A stretch of 64,000 nt of DNA from an uncultured Prevotellaceae bacterium (GTDB lineage Bacteria; Bacteroidota; Bacteroidia; Bacteroidales; Bacteroidaceae): the NCBI GenBank assembly GCA_902776475.1, contig CACYQD010000016.1, positions 1-64,000 of the forward strand, read 5' to 3'. Positions 1 through 9,494 of the stretch are shown here, piece by piece. A program made the position numbers and the translations under genes. Under the pieces are notes generated by a model. It searched no databases, was not told where the DNA came from, and saw only the letters and a program-made list of their open reading frames with translations. Position 1 is the stretch's first letter; each line of letters begins with the position of its first letter.

Positions 1-368
1 AGGAAGGCGACACCGACTGCCTTGGCGTCTTCGACGTTGATGTGAAGCGTTTCCAGCCCACCCTTCATGAAGACAAGATCCCAGCAATGGGGTGGAACGA
101 GATCCGTCAACTCCAGTCGCCGCTGATGGAAGGTCTCCATGAGGGCGACTTCGTCTATTTCGTCCACAGTTACTACGTGCCCGTCTGCGAGCATACGATA
201 GCCGTGGCCGATTACGTTCTTCCCTACAGTGCGGCCATCCACAAGGACAATTTCTTTGCCACGCAGTTTCACCCCGAGAAGAGCGGGCGTGTGGGAGAGC
301 AAATCCTCAGCAACTTCCTCCGCATCGCCTCCGGCCATCAGTCTCATCCCATTTCCACAGCACCATGA
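1..368 (+). CDS. hisH: Imidazole glycerol phosphate synthase, glutaminase subunit (partial, 5' end outside window)
   Basis: Only the C-terminal part is present; the reading frame is open from base 3 and ends in TGA at 366-368. HisH hydrolyses glutamine and passes ammonia to HisF for imidazole glycerol phosphate synthesis in histidine biosynthesis. The segment FVHSYYVPV and the late motif QFHPEKSG, which carries the catalytic His and Glu of class I glutamine amidotransferases, identify the family. The nucleophile Cys lies upstream of the window edge. The stop overlaps the hisA start as ATGA, so the two are translationally coupled, and the next genes are hisA, hisF and hisIE. The identification is firm; only the N-terminus is unseen. 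Confidence 0.95.
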   Translation, partial: EGDTDCLGVFDVDVKRFQPTLHEDKIPAMGWNEIRQLQSPLMEGLHEGDFVYFVHSYYVPVCEHTIAVADYVLPYSAAIHKDNFFATQFHPEKSGRVGEQILSNFLRIASGHQSHPISTAP

Positions 369-1087
369 TCGAACTCATACCAGCCATAGACATCATCGGC
401 GGACAATGTGTCAGACTGACCAAGGGCGACTACAAGGCGAAAACCGTCTATAGCACCAACCCTGCAGACACCGCCAGACAATTTGAATCCTTGGGGTTCA
501 AACGGCTCCATGTGGTCGATCTCGACGGTGCCAAGTCGCGCCATATCGTCAATCACGATGTGCTGCGGGCCATCACAAGCACGACCAACCTGATCGTGGA
601 CTTCGGCGGCGGCATCAAGACCGACGAAGACATCGAGACCGCCTTCGAATGCGGAGCAGCGATGGTCACCGTGGGTTCGGTAGCTGTCACCTCCCCCGAC
701 CTATTCACGGGATGGATTCAAAAATACGGAGCCGACCGGCTCATCCTCGGTGCCGACGTGCGCAACGGCATGGTCAGCATCAACGGATGGAAAGAAGACA
801 CCACGACACCGCTCCTGCCCTTCCTGCGCTACTATGTGGAACAAGGAGTGAAAAATGTGCTGTGCACCGACATCTCACGAGACGGGACGCTCAGCGGTCC
901 CGCCACTGAACTCTATACTGAGGTGATGCGCGCCTACCCCATGCTGCACCTGATTGCCAGCGGCGGCGTGTCATCCAACGACGACATCATCCAGCTCGAC
1001 CGCCACGGCATCCCCTCCGTGGTGTTCGGAAAAGCCTTCTATGAGGGGAAGATCGATATCAACCAATTGTTGCGGACATGGGATTAG
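365..1087 (+). CDS. hisA: ProFAR isomerase (HisA)
   Basis: Encodes 240 aa, the usual HisA length. It catalyses the Amadori rearrangement of ProFAR to PRFAR, the substrate of HisF, in the cytoplasm. The N-terminus ([18 protein letters not shown]) carries the conserved Asp of the first beta strand of the TIM barrel. The second half-barrel shows GADVRNG and the phosphate-binding ASGGVSS and [10 protein letters not shown] segments. The start ATG overlaps the hisH stop (ATGA), and the end overlaps the hisF start by 10 bases, giving a compact his operon. HisA and HisF share a fold, but the partner order and sequence make this HisA rather than HisF. Confidence 0.97.
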   Translation: MIELIPAIDIIGGQCVRLTKGDYKAKTVYSTNPADTARQFESLGFKRLHVVDLDGAKSRHIVNHDVLRAITSTTNLIVDFGGGIKTDEDIETAFECGAAMVTVGSVAVTSPDLFTGWIQKYGADRLILGADVRNGMVSINGWKEDTTTPLLPFLRYYVEQGVKNVLCTDISRDGTLSGPATELYTEVMRAYPMLHLIASGGVSSNDDIIQLDRHGIPSVVFGKAFYEGKIDINQLLRTWD

Positions 1088-1836
1088 CAAAGAGAATCAT
1101 ACCCTGCCTTGACGTCAAGGACGGCATGACGGTGAAAGGCACCAATTTCGTCAACCTGCGCCAGGCCGGCGACCCCGTGGAACTCGGCAAGGCTTACAGC
1201 GACGCCGGTGCCGATGAACTGGTGTTTCTCGACATCACCGCCAGCCATGAAGGCCGCAAGACTTTCACGGACATGGTGACACGTGTCGCCGCTGAGGTCA
1301 ACATACCCTTCACCGTAGGAGGCGGTGTCAACGAACTCTCCGATGTGGAGCGCCTGCTCTATGCCGGTGCCGACAAAGTGAGCGTCAACAGCGCTGCCCT
1401 CCGTCGGCCTGCCCTCATCGACGAGATCGCCGGACGCTTTGGTTCCCAGGTTTGCGTCTGCGCCATCGATGCCCGTCTCGACGGGGGACGATGGACCTGC
1501 TACGTCAACGGAGGGCGCATCCCCACCGAGAGAGGGCTGATGGACTGGGCCAAGGAAGTGGCCGACCGCGGTGCCGGAGAAATCCTGTTTACAAGCATGA
1601 ACCACGACGGCGTGAAACAGGGATTTGCCTTGGAAGCCCTCGCCGAACTCCATGAGCTACTGCCCATCCCGGTCATCGCCAGTGGAGGTGCAGGCAAGAA
1701 AGAAGATTTCCGCGATGCGTTCACACTCGGCAAGGCCGACGCCGCACTGGCCGCCAGCGTCTTCCACTTCGGCGAGATTGCCATTCCCGATCTGAAGCGC
1801 TACCTCCGCCAGGAAGGCATCAAGACAAGACTATAA
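1078..1836 (+). CDS. hisF: Imidazole glycerol phosphate synthase cyclase subunit (HisF)
   Basis: Encodes 252 aa, a full-length HisF. With HisH it converts PRFAR and ammonia into imidazole glycerol phosphate and AICAR. The start [16 protein letters not shown] has the catalytic Asp of strand 1, and [12 protein letters not shown] has the second catalytic Asp on strand 5. VGGGVN and IASGGAG are the phosphate-binding loops. The start codon lies inside the 3' end of hisA in another frame, an arrangement expected for coupled translation. It is followed after 11 bases by hisIE. Confidence 0.97.
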   Translation: MGLAKRIIPCLDVKDGMTVKGTNFVNLRQAGDPVELGKAYSDAGADELVFLDITASHEGRKTFTDMVTRVAAEVNIPFTVGGGVNELSDVERLLYAGADKVSVNSAALRRPALIDEIAGRFGSQVCVCAIDARLDGGRWTCYVNGGRIPTERGLMDWAKEVADRGAGEILFTSMNHDGVKQGFALEALAELHELLPIPVIASGGAGKKEDFRDAFTLGKADAALAASVFHFGEIAIPDLKRYLRQEGIKTRL

Positions 1837-1847
1837 ACAAAAATGAC

Positions 1848-2462
1848 ATGACGATAGATTTTGAAAAAAGCGGCGGACTCGTACCCGCCATCATCCAAGA
1901 CGCCAATACCCGCCAAGTGCTGATGCTTGGCTATATGAACCAGGAGGCACTGGAGAAGACCCAATCCACCGGTCTCGTGACCTTCTACAGTCGTTCGCGC
2001 CAGACCCTCTGGACAAAAGGAGAGACCTCTGGCAACAACCTGAAACTCGTTGACATCAAAGTGGACTGTGACAACGACACCCTGCTCGTCAGAGCCATTC
2101 CCACCGGTCCTGTCTGCCACACCGGCACAGACACCTGCTGGGGGGAGACCAACACTGCCAATCCCCTGCTCTTCCTCACCCAACTCCAGGACTTCATCGA
2201 GAAGCGCCATGAGGAGATGCCTGAGGGCAGCTATACCACCAGCCTCTTCCGCGACGGCCTCAACCGCATGGCACAGAAAGTGGGAGAAGAAGCCCTGGAA
2301 CTCGTCATCGAGGCCACCAACGGCACCAACGACCGGATGGTCTACGAGGGTGCCGACATGCTCTACCACCTCATCGTGCTGCTCACCAGCAAAGGCATGA
2401 GGATCGAGGACCTCGCCAGCGAGCTCCGCACGCGCCACGACCCCACCTGGCACAAACACTGA
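1848..2462 (+). CDS. hisIE: Bifunctional phosphoribosyl-AMP cyclohydrolase / phosphoribosyl-ATP pyrophosphatase
   Basis: Encodes 204 aa, the normal size for the fused enzyme. The N-terminal half is the HisI cyclohydrolase: TLWTKGETSGN and the metal-binding CHTGTDTCWGE, around residues 50-100. The C-terminal half is the HisE MazG-like pyrophosphohydrolase: GSYTTSLFRDGLNRMAQKVG and EEALELVIEA. Together they perform steps 2 and 3 of histidine synthesis in the cytoplasm. It is the last his gene visible here; a 32-base gap separates it from the ABC ATPase gene downstream, which is likely co-transcribed. Confidence 0.97.
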   Translation: MTIDFEKSGGLVPAIIQDANTRQVLMLGYMNQEALEKTQSTGLVTFYSRSRQTLWTKGETSGNNLKLVDIKVDCDNDTLLVRAIPTGPVCHTGTDTCWGETNTANPLLFLTQLQDFIEKRHEEMPEGSYTTSLFRDGLNRMAQKVGEEALELVIEATNGTNDRMVYEGADMLYHLIVLLTSKGMRIEDLASELRTRHDPTWHKH

Positions 2463-2494
2463 AATAAAAAGAAGACAATAATAACTCATACACC

Positions 2495-3202
2495 ATGCTG
2501 ATAGACTACCAAAAAGTGAATATCGTCCAGGACAGCAACATCGTGCTCAAGGACGTAAACCTGCAAGTGAATGAAGGCGACTTCGTCTATATCATCGGCA
2601 AGGTGGGCTCGGGCAAGAGCTCACTGCTCAAGACGATGTACTGCGAACTGGACCACTCCTCACCTGATAAAGCGGAAGTGCTCGGCCGCGACGTGAATGA
2701 CATCCGCCGCAAAGACGTGCCGGCCCTGCGCCGTGAGATGGGCATCATCTTCCAGGATTTCCAATTGCTCCATGACCGTTCGGTGAAGAAAAATCTCGAG
2801 TTTGTCCTCAAGGCCACAGGATGGCGCAAGCGCAAGGAGCGTGATGAGCGCATCGAAACCGTACTCTCTGCTGTCGGCATGTCGGACAAGATCGAGAAAA
2901 TGCCCTATGAGCTTTCAGGCGGCGAACAGCAGCACATCGCCATCGCGCGTGCCCTGCTCAACAAGCCGAAAATCATCATCGCTGACGAGCCCACCGGAAA
3001 CCTCGATATCGAGACCGCCCGCCATATCGTCAGCCTTCTGAAGAAAATCAGCAAGGACGGTACGGCTGTGGTGATGACCACCCACAACATCCAGCTGCTC
3101 GACGAGTTCCCGGGCACTGTTTACCGCTGCAAAGACGGTTCGGTGACCGATGTGACCCACGAATACCGCCAGATGGACCTCTCTGAAGACGCAAAAGATT
3201 AA
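2495..3202 (+). CDS. ftsE: FtsE-type ABC transporter ATP-binding protein
   Basis: Encodes 235 aa, a single nucleotide-binding domain with no membrane segment. Walker A is GKVGSGKSS, the signature is [14 protein letters not shown], and Walker B is [12 protein letters not shown] followed by the switch His in MTTHN. This is the pattern of the FtsE/LolD/MacB group. FtsE works with the membrane protein FtsX to control peptidoglycan hydrolases at division. No ftsX is adjacent: it sits between hisIE (32-base gap) and lysC (34-base gap). I assign FtsE by resemblance and compact size; a LolD-like or other export ATPase role cannot be excluded from sequence alone. Confidence 0.8.
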   Translation: MLIDYQKVNIVQDSNIVLKDVNLQVNEGDFVYIIGKVGSGKSSLLKTMYCELDHSSPDKAEVLGRDVNDIRRKDVPALRREMGIIFQDFQLLHDRSVKKNLEFVLKATGWRKRKERDERIETVLSAVGMSDKIEKMPYELSGGEQQHIAIARALLNKPKIIIADEPTGNLDIETARHIVSLLKKISKDGTAVVMTTHNIQLLDEFPGTVYRCKDGSVTDVTHEYRQMDLSEDAKD

Positions 3203-3236
3203 CCCCCAGAATACAAACACCCAAAAACAACAAGAT

Positions 3237-4550
3237 ATGATCGTAATGAAATTCGGCGGCACGTCCGTCGGCACCCCGGCCAGGATGAAATCAGTAGCCG
3301 CTCTCACCACACGCAGCGGCGAGCCTACTTTTGTGGTTCTCTCTGCCATGTCGGGCACCACCAATACCCTCATCGAGATCTCCGACTACCTTTACAAGAA
3401 GAACCCTGACGGAGCCAATGAGGTCATCAACATGCTCGAGAAGAAGTACATGCAGCATGTGGAAGAGCTTTTCAGTACCGAAGAGTGGCGCGAGAAGACC
3501 CGCGGATTCCTCGCTGAGGAGTTTGACTACCTCCGTTCGTTTACCAAAGACTTGTTCACCAGTTTCGAGGAGAAGAGCATCGTGGCCCAGGGCGAGATCA
3601 TCAGCACCAACATGATGGCCAACTACATGCACGAGCAAGGTATTGACGCCACCCTGCTGTCGGCCCTTGACTTCATGCGTACGGACAAGAACGCCGAGCC
3701 CGATCCACAATACATCAAGGACAAACTGACCGCCATCCTCAATGAGCAGGAAGGTCACCAGATCTATATCACCCAGGGATTCATCTGCCGCAATGCCTAC
3801 GGCGAGGTGGACAACCTGCAGCGCGGCGGCAGCGACTACACCGCATCGCTGATCGGTGCCGCCATCGGTGCTGAGGAGATCCAGATCTGGACCGACATCG
3901 ACGGCATGCACAACAATGACCCGCGCATCGTCGATGATACCGAGGCCGTGCGTCAGCTCAATTTCGAGGAGGCTGCCGAGCTTGCTTATTTCGGCGCCAA
4001 GATCCTCCACCCCACCTGCATCCAGCCTGCAAAATACGCCGGCATCCCCGTCCGTCTGCTCAACACGATGCAGCCCGACGCCGAAGGCACCATCGTCGAC
4101 AATGTCATCATGCGCGGACAGATCAAGGCCGTTGCTGCCAAGGACAACATCATCGCCATCAAGATCAAGAGTTCACGCATGTTGCTGGCCACCGGTTTCC
4201 TGCGCAAGGTTTTCGAGATCTTCGAGAGTTACCAGACTCCCATCGACATGGTGTGCACCTCCGAGGTCGGCGTATCCGTCACCATCGACAACGATGCCCA
4301 TCTGACGGCTATTGTCAATGAACTGAAGAAATACGGCACGGTGACGGTTGACACCCACATGTGCATCATCTGCGTGGTGGGCGACCTCGACTGGAGCAAC
4401 CTGGGCTTCGAGACCCTGGCCACCGATGCCATGAAGGACATCCCCGTGCGTATGATCTCTTACGGAGGTTCGAACTACAACATCTCCTTCCTCGTGAAAG
4501 AGCAAGACAAGAAGCGCGCCCTGCAGAACCTCAGTGCCAAACTATTCTGA
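3237..4550 (+). CDS. lysC: Aspartate kinase (lysine/threonine/methionine pathway)
   Basis: Encodes 437 aa. It phosphorylates L-aspartate, the first step towards diaminopimelate, lysine, threonine and methionine. The amino-acid kinase domain starts with MIVMKFGGTSVG and shows GEIIST, QRGGSDYTASL and WTDIDGMHNNDPRIV. The C-terminal third (from about residue 300) holds two ACT domains for feedback control, including FLRKVFEIF, VCTSEVGVSVTID and SYGGSNYNISFLV. It is a stand-alone kinase, not fused to homoserine dehydrogenase. The gene ends 8 bases before lysA, and both act in lysine synthesis, so co-transcription is likely. Confidence 0.95.
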   Translation: MIVMKFGGTSVGTPARMKSVAALTTRSGEPTFVVLSAMSGTTNTLIEISDYLYKKNPDGANEVINMLEKKYMQHVEELFSTEEWREKTRGFLAEEFDYLRSFTKDLFTSFEEKSIVAQGEIISTNMMANYMHEQGIDATLLSALDFMRTDKNAEPDPQYIKDKLTAILNEQEGHQIYITQGFICRNAYGEVDNLQRGGSDYTASLIGAAIGAEEIQIWTDIDGMHNNDPRIVDDTEAVRQLNFEEAAELAYFGAKILHPTCIQPAKYAGIPVRLLNTMQPDAEGTIVDNVIMRGQIKAVAAKDNIIAIKIKSSRMLLATGFLRKVFEIFESYQTPIDMVCTSEVGVSVTIDNDAHLTAIVNELKKYGTVTVDTHMCIICVVGDLDWSNLGFETLATDAMKDIPVRMISYGGSNYNISFLVKEQDKKRALQNLSAKLF

Positions 4551-4558
4551 CCCCGACG

Positions 4559-5716
4559 ATGAAAGGCAGATTCCCCATCAGCAAATTCCAAGAAATAGAA
4601 ACACCTTTCTATTATTATGACACTGACCTGCTCCGCGACACCCTCCGGGCCATCAACCAGGAGGTGGCGAAGCATGAAGGTTTTGTGGTGCATTATGCCA
4701 TCAAGGCCAATGCCAACCCCAAGGTTCTCAACATCATCGCACAAGCCGGACTGGGAGCCGACTGTGTCAGTGGCGGAGAGATCAAGGCATCGCTGTCGGC
4801 CGGTTTCTCCCCCCGCAAGATTGTCTATGCAGGCGTGGGCAAGGCCGACTGGGAGATCAATTTAGGACTTGACAAGGACATCTCCTGCTTCAACGTGGAG
4901 AGCACCGCCGAACTGGAAGTGATCAACGAGCTGGCGGACCGCCGTGGCAAGATTGCCCGCGTGGCCCTGCGCATCAATCCCGACGTGGGTGCCCATACCC
5001 ACTCGAATATCACCACAGGACTTGCCGAGAACAAGTTCGGCATCGCCATGCGCGACATGGAAAGTGTCATTGAAATCGCTACGGAAATGGCCAACATCCA
5101 ACTGATTGGTTTGCATTTCCACATCGGGTCGCAAATCCTCAACATGGGAGATTTCGCCGCCCTTTGCAACCGGGTCAATGACCTGCAGCGCCAACTGGAG
5201 CGCAGGAAAATCATGCTTGAGAACATCAATGTAGGCGGCGGTCTCGGCATCGACTACACCCACCCCAACCGAGTGTCCATCCCCGATTTCAAATCGTATT
5301 TCGACACCTATGCACGCCTCCTCCACCTCCGTGAGGGACAGAAGCTGCATTTCGAACTCGGCCGGGCTGTGGTGGCCCAATGCGGATCGCTGATCACCCG
5401 CACCCTCTATGTCAAACAAGGTGCCGTGAAACAATTCGCCATCGTCGATGCAGGCATGACGGACCTTATCCGTCCCGCACTCTATCAAGCCTACCACAAG
5501 ATCGAGAATATTTCGAGCGACGGTCCAAAGGCCACCTATGACGTGGTCGGTCCCATCTGCGAGTCGAGCGATGTCTTCGGTAAATCCGTCGACCTCAACG
5601 AGACTAAGAGGGGCGACCTGATTGCTATCCGTTCCGCCGGTGCCTATGGTGAAATCATGGCCTCGCAATACAACTGCCGCCGCCTGCCCACCGGCTATAT
5701 CACAGAAGACCTATGA
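4559..5716 (+). CDS. lysA: Diaminopimelate decarboxylase
   Basis: Encodes 385 aa. This PLP enzyme decarboxylates meso-diaminopimelate to L-lysine. The PLP-binding Lys is K49 in VHYAIKANANP. LHFHIGSQI and NVGGGLGIDY lie in the alanine-racemase-like barrel, and the C-terminal barrel has CESSDVFGK with the substrate-contacting Cys and GAYGEIMASQYN. A longer in-frame reading exists back to 4361, but it overlaps lysC extensively and encodes arginine-rich non-homologous sequence; the ATG at 4559, 8 bases after the lysC stop, gives the normal N-terminus. The stop overlaps the next gene as ATGA. Confidence 0.95.
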   Translation: MKGRFPISKFQEIETPFYYYDTDLLRDTLRAINQEVAKHEGFVVHYAIKANANPKVLNIIAQAGLGADCVSGGEIKASLSAGFSPRKIVYAGVGKADWEINLGLDKDISCFNVESTAELEVINELADRRGKIARVALRINPDVGAHTHSNITTGLAENKFGIAMRDMESVIEIATEMANIQLIGLHFHIGSQILNMGDFAALCNRVNDLQRQLERRKIMLENINVGGGLGIDYTHPNRVSIPDFKSYFDTYARLLHLREGQKLHFELGRAVVAQCGSLITRTLYVKQGAVKQFAIVDAGMTDLIRPALYQAYHKIENISSDGPKATYDVVGPICESSDVFGKSVDLNETKRGDLIAIRSAGAYGEIMASQYNCRRLPTGYITEDL

Positions 5717-6852
5717 CCATCGAACCCCTCACAGCGGTCCTCGCCGTCATTCTGCTCCTCATGGCTCTCATCACGCCCCTGATGAATCCTTTCTTCAGGC
5801 GGCCGAGACGGGAGGATGCGGATGCTGGCGCCACAGAACAGTCACCCGTGACCGTCCTGCTGGTCTCCAACGGCGACCATACCGCCCTTGATGAACATCT
5901 CCCCATCTATCTTACCCAGGAATACGCCCCAGGCTACAATATCGTTGTCGTCACCGAGAAAGCTGACCTTGAGACAGAGAATGTGCTGAAACGGTATTCC
6001 AACAACGAAAGGCTGTATCACACCTTTGTGCCTGAGAGTTCCCGCTACATGAGCAAGAGCAAGTTGGCCATCACCCTTGGTGTGAAAGCATCACAAAACG
6101 AGTGGATTGTGCTTACCGACCCGCGCTGCAAACCATCTGGCAGCCAATGGCTTTCATCTCTGTCCTCGTCGCTCAATTCCCACAGCAACATGGTGCTCGG
6201 CTACTGCAATTACGCCGATGAGTCATCCGGCTATCACCGTTTCGAGCGCCTGCACACCGCACTCTACCAGATGCGGGAAGCGCAGAAAGGACGGGCATAC
6301 GCCACCAACTGTCCGTATGTGGCCTTCCGCAAGAGTGAGTTTCTGGAGCGCAACGGTTTTCTGGAGTATCTGAAATACTCCATCGGGGAATATGATTTCC
6401 TCGTCGATAAATACGCCCGTCTGGGCCACACCGAGACCGCACTCGACGAATCTTCCTGGCTGATAGAGAACGCCGTCAGTGACAAGACCTGGCAAAACAG
6501 GCAGGTATATGCCCACGAGGTGGACAGGCACTTGGAAGGCGGCGCGTGGGCCCGTCTGCTCCATGGCCTCGACCAATGGGCACTGCATCTCAACTACCTC
6601 CTTATCCTGCTGACAGGAGTGTTTGCCGGTCTCACCTCACGATGGATTCTCCTGGGTGCCAGCGTGGCAGCCCTGGCCATCACCCTGACGCTCCGCATCC
6701 TCATCGGCAGGAAAGCCCTGTCGGAATATCATGTGCAGATTCCATCATGGAAAATCATCCCCATGGAAATCAGCATGCTGCGCCACAACATCCTGACAAG
6801 GCTGCGGTATGAATACGCCGACAAAAATGATTTTATCAGTCATAAAGTATAA
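5713..6852 (+). CDS. Membrane-anchored family 2 glycosyltransferase
   Basis: Encodes 379 aa. Residues about 5-26 form an N-terminal membrane segment. The middle is a GT-A domain: VTVLLVSNGDH at the first strand, a long YSNNERLYHTFVP-type region and WIVLTDPRCKP at the DxD-like position, although the canonical DxD is not obvious. Two more membrane segments lie near residues 290-340. This is the layout of a processive or membrane-bound GT2 enzyme of envelope polysaccharide synthesis; donor and acceptor are unknown. The start overlaps lysA (ATGA), so it is part of the same transcript. The bidirectional terminator at 6871-6909 follows. Confidence 0.8.
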   Translation: MTIEPLTAVLAVILLLMALITPLMNPFFRRPRREDADAGATEQSPVTVLLVSNGDHTALDEHLPIYLTQEYAPGYNIVVVTEKADLETENVLKRYSNNERLYHTFVPESSRYMSKSKLAITLGVKASQNEWIVLTDPRCKPSGSQWLSSLSSSLNSHSNMVLGYCNYADESSGYHRFERLHTALYQMREAQKGRAYATNCPYVAFRKSEFLERNGFLEYLKYSIGEYDFLVDKYARLGHTETALDESSWLIENAVSDKTWQNRQVYAHEVDRHLEGGAWARLLHGLDQWALHLNYLLILLTGVFAGLTSRWILLGASVAALAITLTLRILIGRKALSEYHVQIPSWKIIPMEISMLRHNILTRLRYEYADKNDFISHKV

Positions 6853-6870
6853 GCTGGGAAAGGCATACAG

Positions 6871-6909
6871 AAAATGGCGGTGGAAGCACAAGACTTTCAC
6901 CGCCATTTT
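6871..6909. terminator. Bidirectional intrinsic terminator between convergent genes
   Basis: A perfect 12-bp stem pairs 6871-6882 (AAAATGGCGGTG) with 6898-6909 (CACCGCCATTTT) around a 15-nt loop. The A-run and T-run at the stem ends give a U-tail in both directions. It sits between the stop of the glycosyltransferase gene (6852, plus) and the stop of the acyl-CoA synthetase gene (6934, minus), so it can serve both transcripts. Confidence 0.85.
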
Positions 6910-6933
6910 CATATAGAGGGGCTGCATCCTTTC

Positions 6934-8586
6934 TCAGATCACCTCAATGCCCATCTTCTCACAGAGCTGCAGGCTCAGTTCCTTCAACTTGAATTTCTGG
7001 ATTTTGCCAGAACCTGTCAGGGGGAAGCCATCAACGAAGAAGACATATTTGGGGATTTTGTAGCGGGCAATCTTCCCGCGGCAGAAATCCTGCACGTCCT
7101 CGGGCTGCATCTTCACGCCATCCTGCAAGATGATGAAGGCACCCACCTGTTCTCCGTATTTCTTGGAAGGAACAGCTGCCACCTGCACGTCCTTGATGCC
7201 TGGCATGTGATAGAGGAACTCCTCGATCTCACGCGGATATACATTCTCACCGCCACGGATAATCATATCCTTGATACGTCCTGTGATGCGGTAATAGCCC
7301 TGTTCGTCCTTCACGCCCAGGTCACCGGAATGGAGGAAACCATTCTTGTCGATCACCTCGGCCGTGGCCTCCGGGTTCTTGTAATAACCCTTCATGACAT
7401 TGAATCCCCGGCAGCACATCTCACCCTGTACGCCAACCGGACATTCCTCTCCGGTCTCCGGGTCGAGCACTTTAACCTCCACGAAGGGGAAGTCGCGGCC
7501 CACCGTGGTGCAACGCTGTTCGAAGGTGTCATGGATGTTTGACTGCGTCATGCCCGGCGACGATTCCGTCAGACCATAGACGCTGGTGATGGTGAGATAC
7601 ATCTTCTCGCTTACCTGTTTCATCAGTTCCACCGGACAGAGAGAACCTGCCATGATGCCCGTGCGGAGGGAGGTCAGGTCAAACATATCAAACATGGGAT
7701 GAGTGAGTTCGGCGATGAACATGGTCGGCACGCCATACACTGCCGTGCAGCGCTCCTTGTGGATGGATGCCAGCACCACCAGCGGGTCGAATTTTTCCAC
7801 CATGACCTGCGTGCAACCATGCGTGAGGCAGTTCATCGTGGCCAGCACGACCCCAAAGCAATGGAAGAGCGGCACGCAGACGCACAACTTGTCGTTCTGG
7901 GTGAACTCCATGTTCTCTCCCGTGATGAAGCCATCGTTGGAGATGTTGTAATGCGTGAGCATCACGCCCTTGGGAAATCCTGTCGTGCCAGAGGTGTATT
8001 GCATATTGACCACATCATGGCAGGAGACATTCTTCTTCACCTCGGCGAGCGTCTCGTCGTCGATGTTCTTACCCAGCAGAAGCAGTTCGGCGGTGTTGTA
8101 CATGCCACGGTATTTCTCCATGCCGATGAAGACGACATTCTTCATGCACGGGAAGCGCTTGCTGTTGAGATGTCCGCGCTCACAGGTCCTCAGTTCGGGC
8201 AACATCTTATAAGTCATATCGACATAGTCACACTCCCATGTGCCGTCTGTGATGCACAAGGTGTGCATGTCGGAATTCTCACAAAGATACTCCAGCTCAC
8301 TCTGCTTATAATTGGTATTCACGGTGACAAGCACGGCACCGATCTTAGCTGTGGCATAAAGGAAGGTCAACCAGTCGGGCACGTTGGTGGCCCAGATGCC
8401 CACATTGCTGCCTTTTTTCACACCGATGGCCAAGAGGCCCTTGGCCAGATTGTCAACCCTCTCGTTGAAAACCTTCCAGGTGAACCTCAAGTCACGGTCG
8501 GAATAAACGATATATTCCTTGTCAGGGGTTTGTTCGGCCCAGTATTCGAGCCATCCGCCCAATGTTCTCTCAAATAATTGCTGCAT
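6934..8586 (-). CDS. AMP-forming acyl-CoA synthetase
   Basis: Encodes 550 aa, typical for the ANL superfamily. It activates a carboxylic acid with ATP to an acyl-adenylate and then an acyl-CoA thioester. The P-loop-like motif [13 protein letters not shown] lies near residues 197-210, VYGLTESSP is the A5 motif, [19 protein letters not shown] is A7/A8, and the adenylation Lys is near the C-terminus in [14 protein letters not shown]. The closest type is a medium- to long-chain fatty-acid CoA ligase; the substrate is not readable. It lies 9 bases downstream of the XRE-cupin regulator gene in the same direction, so the regulator probably controls it and the operon promoter is at 9216-9223. Confidence 0.92.
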   Translation of the reverse strand: MQQLFERTLGGWLEYWAEQTPDKEYIVYSDRDLRFTWKVFNERVDNLAKGLLAIGVKKGSNVGIWATNVPDWLTFLYATAKIGAVLVTVNTNYKQSELEYLCENSDMHTLCITDGTWECDYVDMTYKMLPELRTCERGHLNSKRFPCMKNVVFIGMEKYRGMYNTAELLLLGKNIDDETLAEVKKNVSCHDVVNMQYTSGTTGFPKGVMLTHYNISNDGFITGENMEFTQNDKLCVCVPLFHCFGVVLATMNCLTHGCTQVMVEKFDPLVVLASIHKERCTAVYGVPTMFIAELTHPMFDMFDLTSLRTGIMAGSLCPVELMKQVSEKMYLTITSVYGLTESSPGMTQSNIHDTFEQRCTTVGRDFPFVEVKVLDPETGEECPVGVQGEMCCRGFNVMKGYYKNPEATAEVIDKNGFLHSGDLGVKDEQGYYRITGRIKDMIIRGGENVYPREIEEFLYHMPGIKDVQVAAVPSKKYGEQVGAFIILQDGVKMQPEDVQDFCRGKIARYKIPKYVFFVDGFPLTGSGKIQKFKLKELSLQLCEKMGIEVI

Positions 8587-8595
8587 GGCTTCTGT

Positions 8596-9174
8596 TTAGA
8601 ATGGGATATACACGACGGCCAGTATCTTGGCAGATTTTCCTACCGCGCCATGGACATGGTGCTCTACGATGGAGTCGTAGAAGATGCTGTCTCCCTCTTT
8701 CAACAAATACTTATCCTTACCATAATCGATTTCCACCTCACCGTCCATGACGTAGATGAATTCCTCACCCTCATGGGCAGAAGACTTGAAATTGCGCTCC
8801 TCACTGGGCTGGATATCGATGATAAACGGTTCCATGTGGCGACCGGCCTTCTGTTTGGCCAGAGAGTGGTATTCCATGTGCTTTCTGGCATCTGCCGTGC
8901 CGTTGGAGAAGCTGATGCTGTCGGTGCGCTCCTCAGCCCTGCACACCACGGGACCGAGTTCATCGTTATCATCCAGGAAAGTACCAAGTCTGACACCAAG
9001 AGCCCTGGCAATCTTGATCAGCGGGCCTAATGATGGCAGATGCTGGTCGTTTTCAATGGAGTTGATTTGCTCGACAGCAAGGCCACTGCGCTCAGAGATT
9101 TCCTCCACAGAGAGGTTCTTGGATTCTCTGACGCTCTTGATTTTGTGGCCGACGACGGAATTGTGTTGGGACAT
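8596..9174 (-). CDS. XRE-family regulator with C-terminal cupin domain
   Basis: Encodes 192 aa. Residues about 8-65 form a helix-turn-helix (KIKSVRESKNLSVEEISERSG and the following AVEQINSIEN). Residues about 115-190 form a cupin barrel with GEEFIYVMDGEVEIDYG and LKEGDSIFYDSIVEHHVHG, the effector or metal pocket. This HTH-plus-cupin plan is known from regulators such as PuuR and SutR. The acyl-CoA synthetase starts 9 bases downstream, so a ligand related to its substrate or product is a reasonable inference. A TAnnTTTG promoter box lies 42 bases upstream of the start. Confidence 0.88.
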   Translation of the reverse strand: MSQHNSVVGHKIKSVRESKNLSVEEISERSGLAVEQINSIENDQHLPSLGPLIKIARALGVRLGTFLDDNDELGPVVCRAEERTDSISFSNGTADARKHMEYHSLAKQKAGRHMEPFIIDIQPSEERNFKSSAHEGEEFIYVMDGEVEIDYGKDKYLLKEGDSIFYDSIVEHHVHGAVGKSAKILAVVYIPF

Positions 9175-9215
9175 AAAAATGATAGAAAAAATGATACATA
9201 TATGTTAATTGGCTG

Positions 9216-9223
9216 CAAAAGTA
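9216..9223 (-). promoter_or_regulatory. Bacteroidota -7 box for the regulator/acyl-CoA synthetase operon
   Basis: Minus-strand TACTTTTG fits TAnnTTTG and lies 42 bases upstream of the XRE-cupin start codon. The flanking sequence is AT-rich. A clear -33 TTTG at the ideal distance was not seen, so the call rests on the -7 box and its position. Confidence 0.6.
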
Positions 9224-9383
9224 CGAAAAATAGTTGAAAACTGAAAGTTTTTGGGGCATGTTCTTTACACAAAACGATCAATCGGGTCACGCGGCCCCCA
9301 AACCAGAGGGAACCTGAGCTTGGTCAAATCCATCCTATCAGATAAATTGTAAACCGAATTGCTTTATTTTCGATTTTTTTGTC

Positions 9384-9391
9384 TATCTTTG
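9384..9391 (+). promoter_or_regulatory. Bacteroidota -7 box upstream of the lipoprotein/GH28 run
   Basis: TATCTTTG matches TAnnTTTG exactly and lies about 104 bases before the ATG at 9495. A TTG is present 22 bases upstream, slightly farther than the usual 19-20. It probably starts transcription of the lipoprotein, polygalacturonase and following genes. Confidence 0.6.
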
Positions 9392-9494
9392 CCGTTGTTC
9401 GACGGAATAGCGGTCTCCAAGACGGGAAATGCAGGTTTCCGCTGCCCTGTTGTCCGATATCACCGTTGATTGACCTAACCCACGATCCACAAAC

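Larger units (their letters stand above)
9175..9494. other. Divergent intergenic region
   Basis: About 320 bases between two divergent genes. It holds the minus-strand -7 box at 9216-9223 and a plus-strand -7 box at 9384-9391. Between them, about 9240-9360, no ORF, repeat or strong hairpin is visible. The predicted plus-strand leader (about 100 nt) includes a weak GGAAA/TTTCC stem around 9424-9441 but nothing recognisable as a riboswitch. Confidence 0.6.

Noticed and set aside
4361-4558. Extended N-terminus of lysA
   Set aside because: It overlaps lysC out of frame and encodes arginine-rich sequence unlike the family; the ATG at 4559 gives the standard protein.
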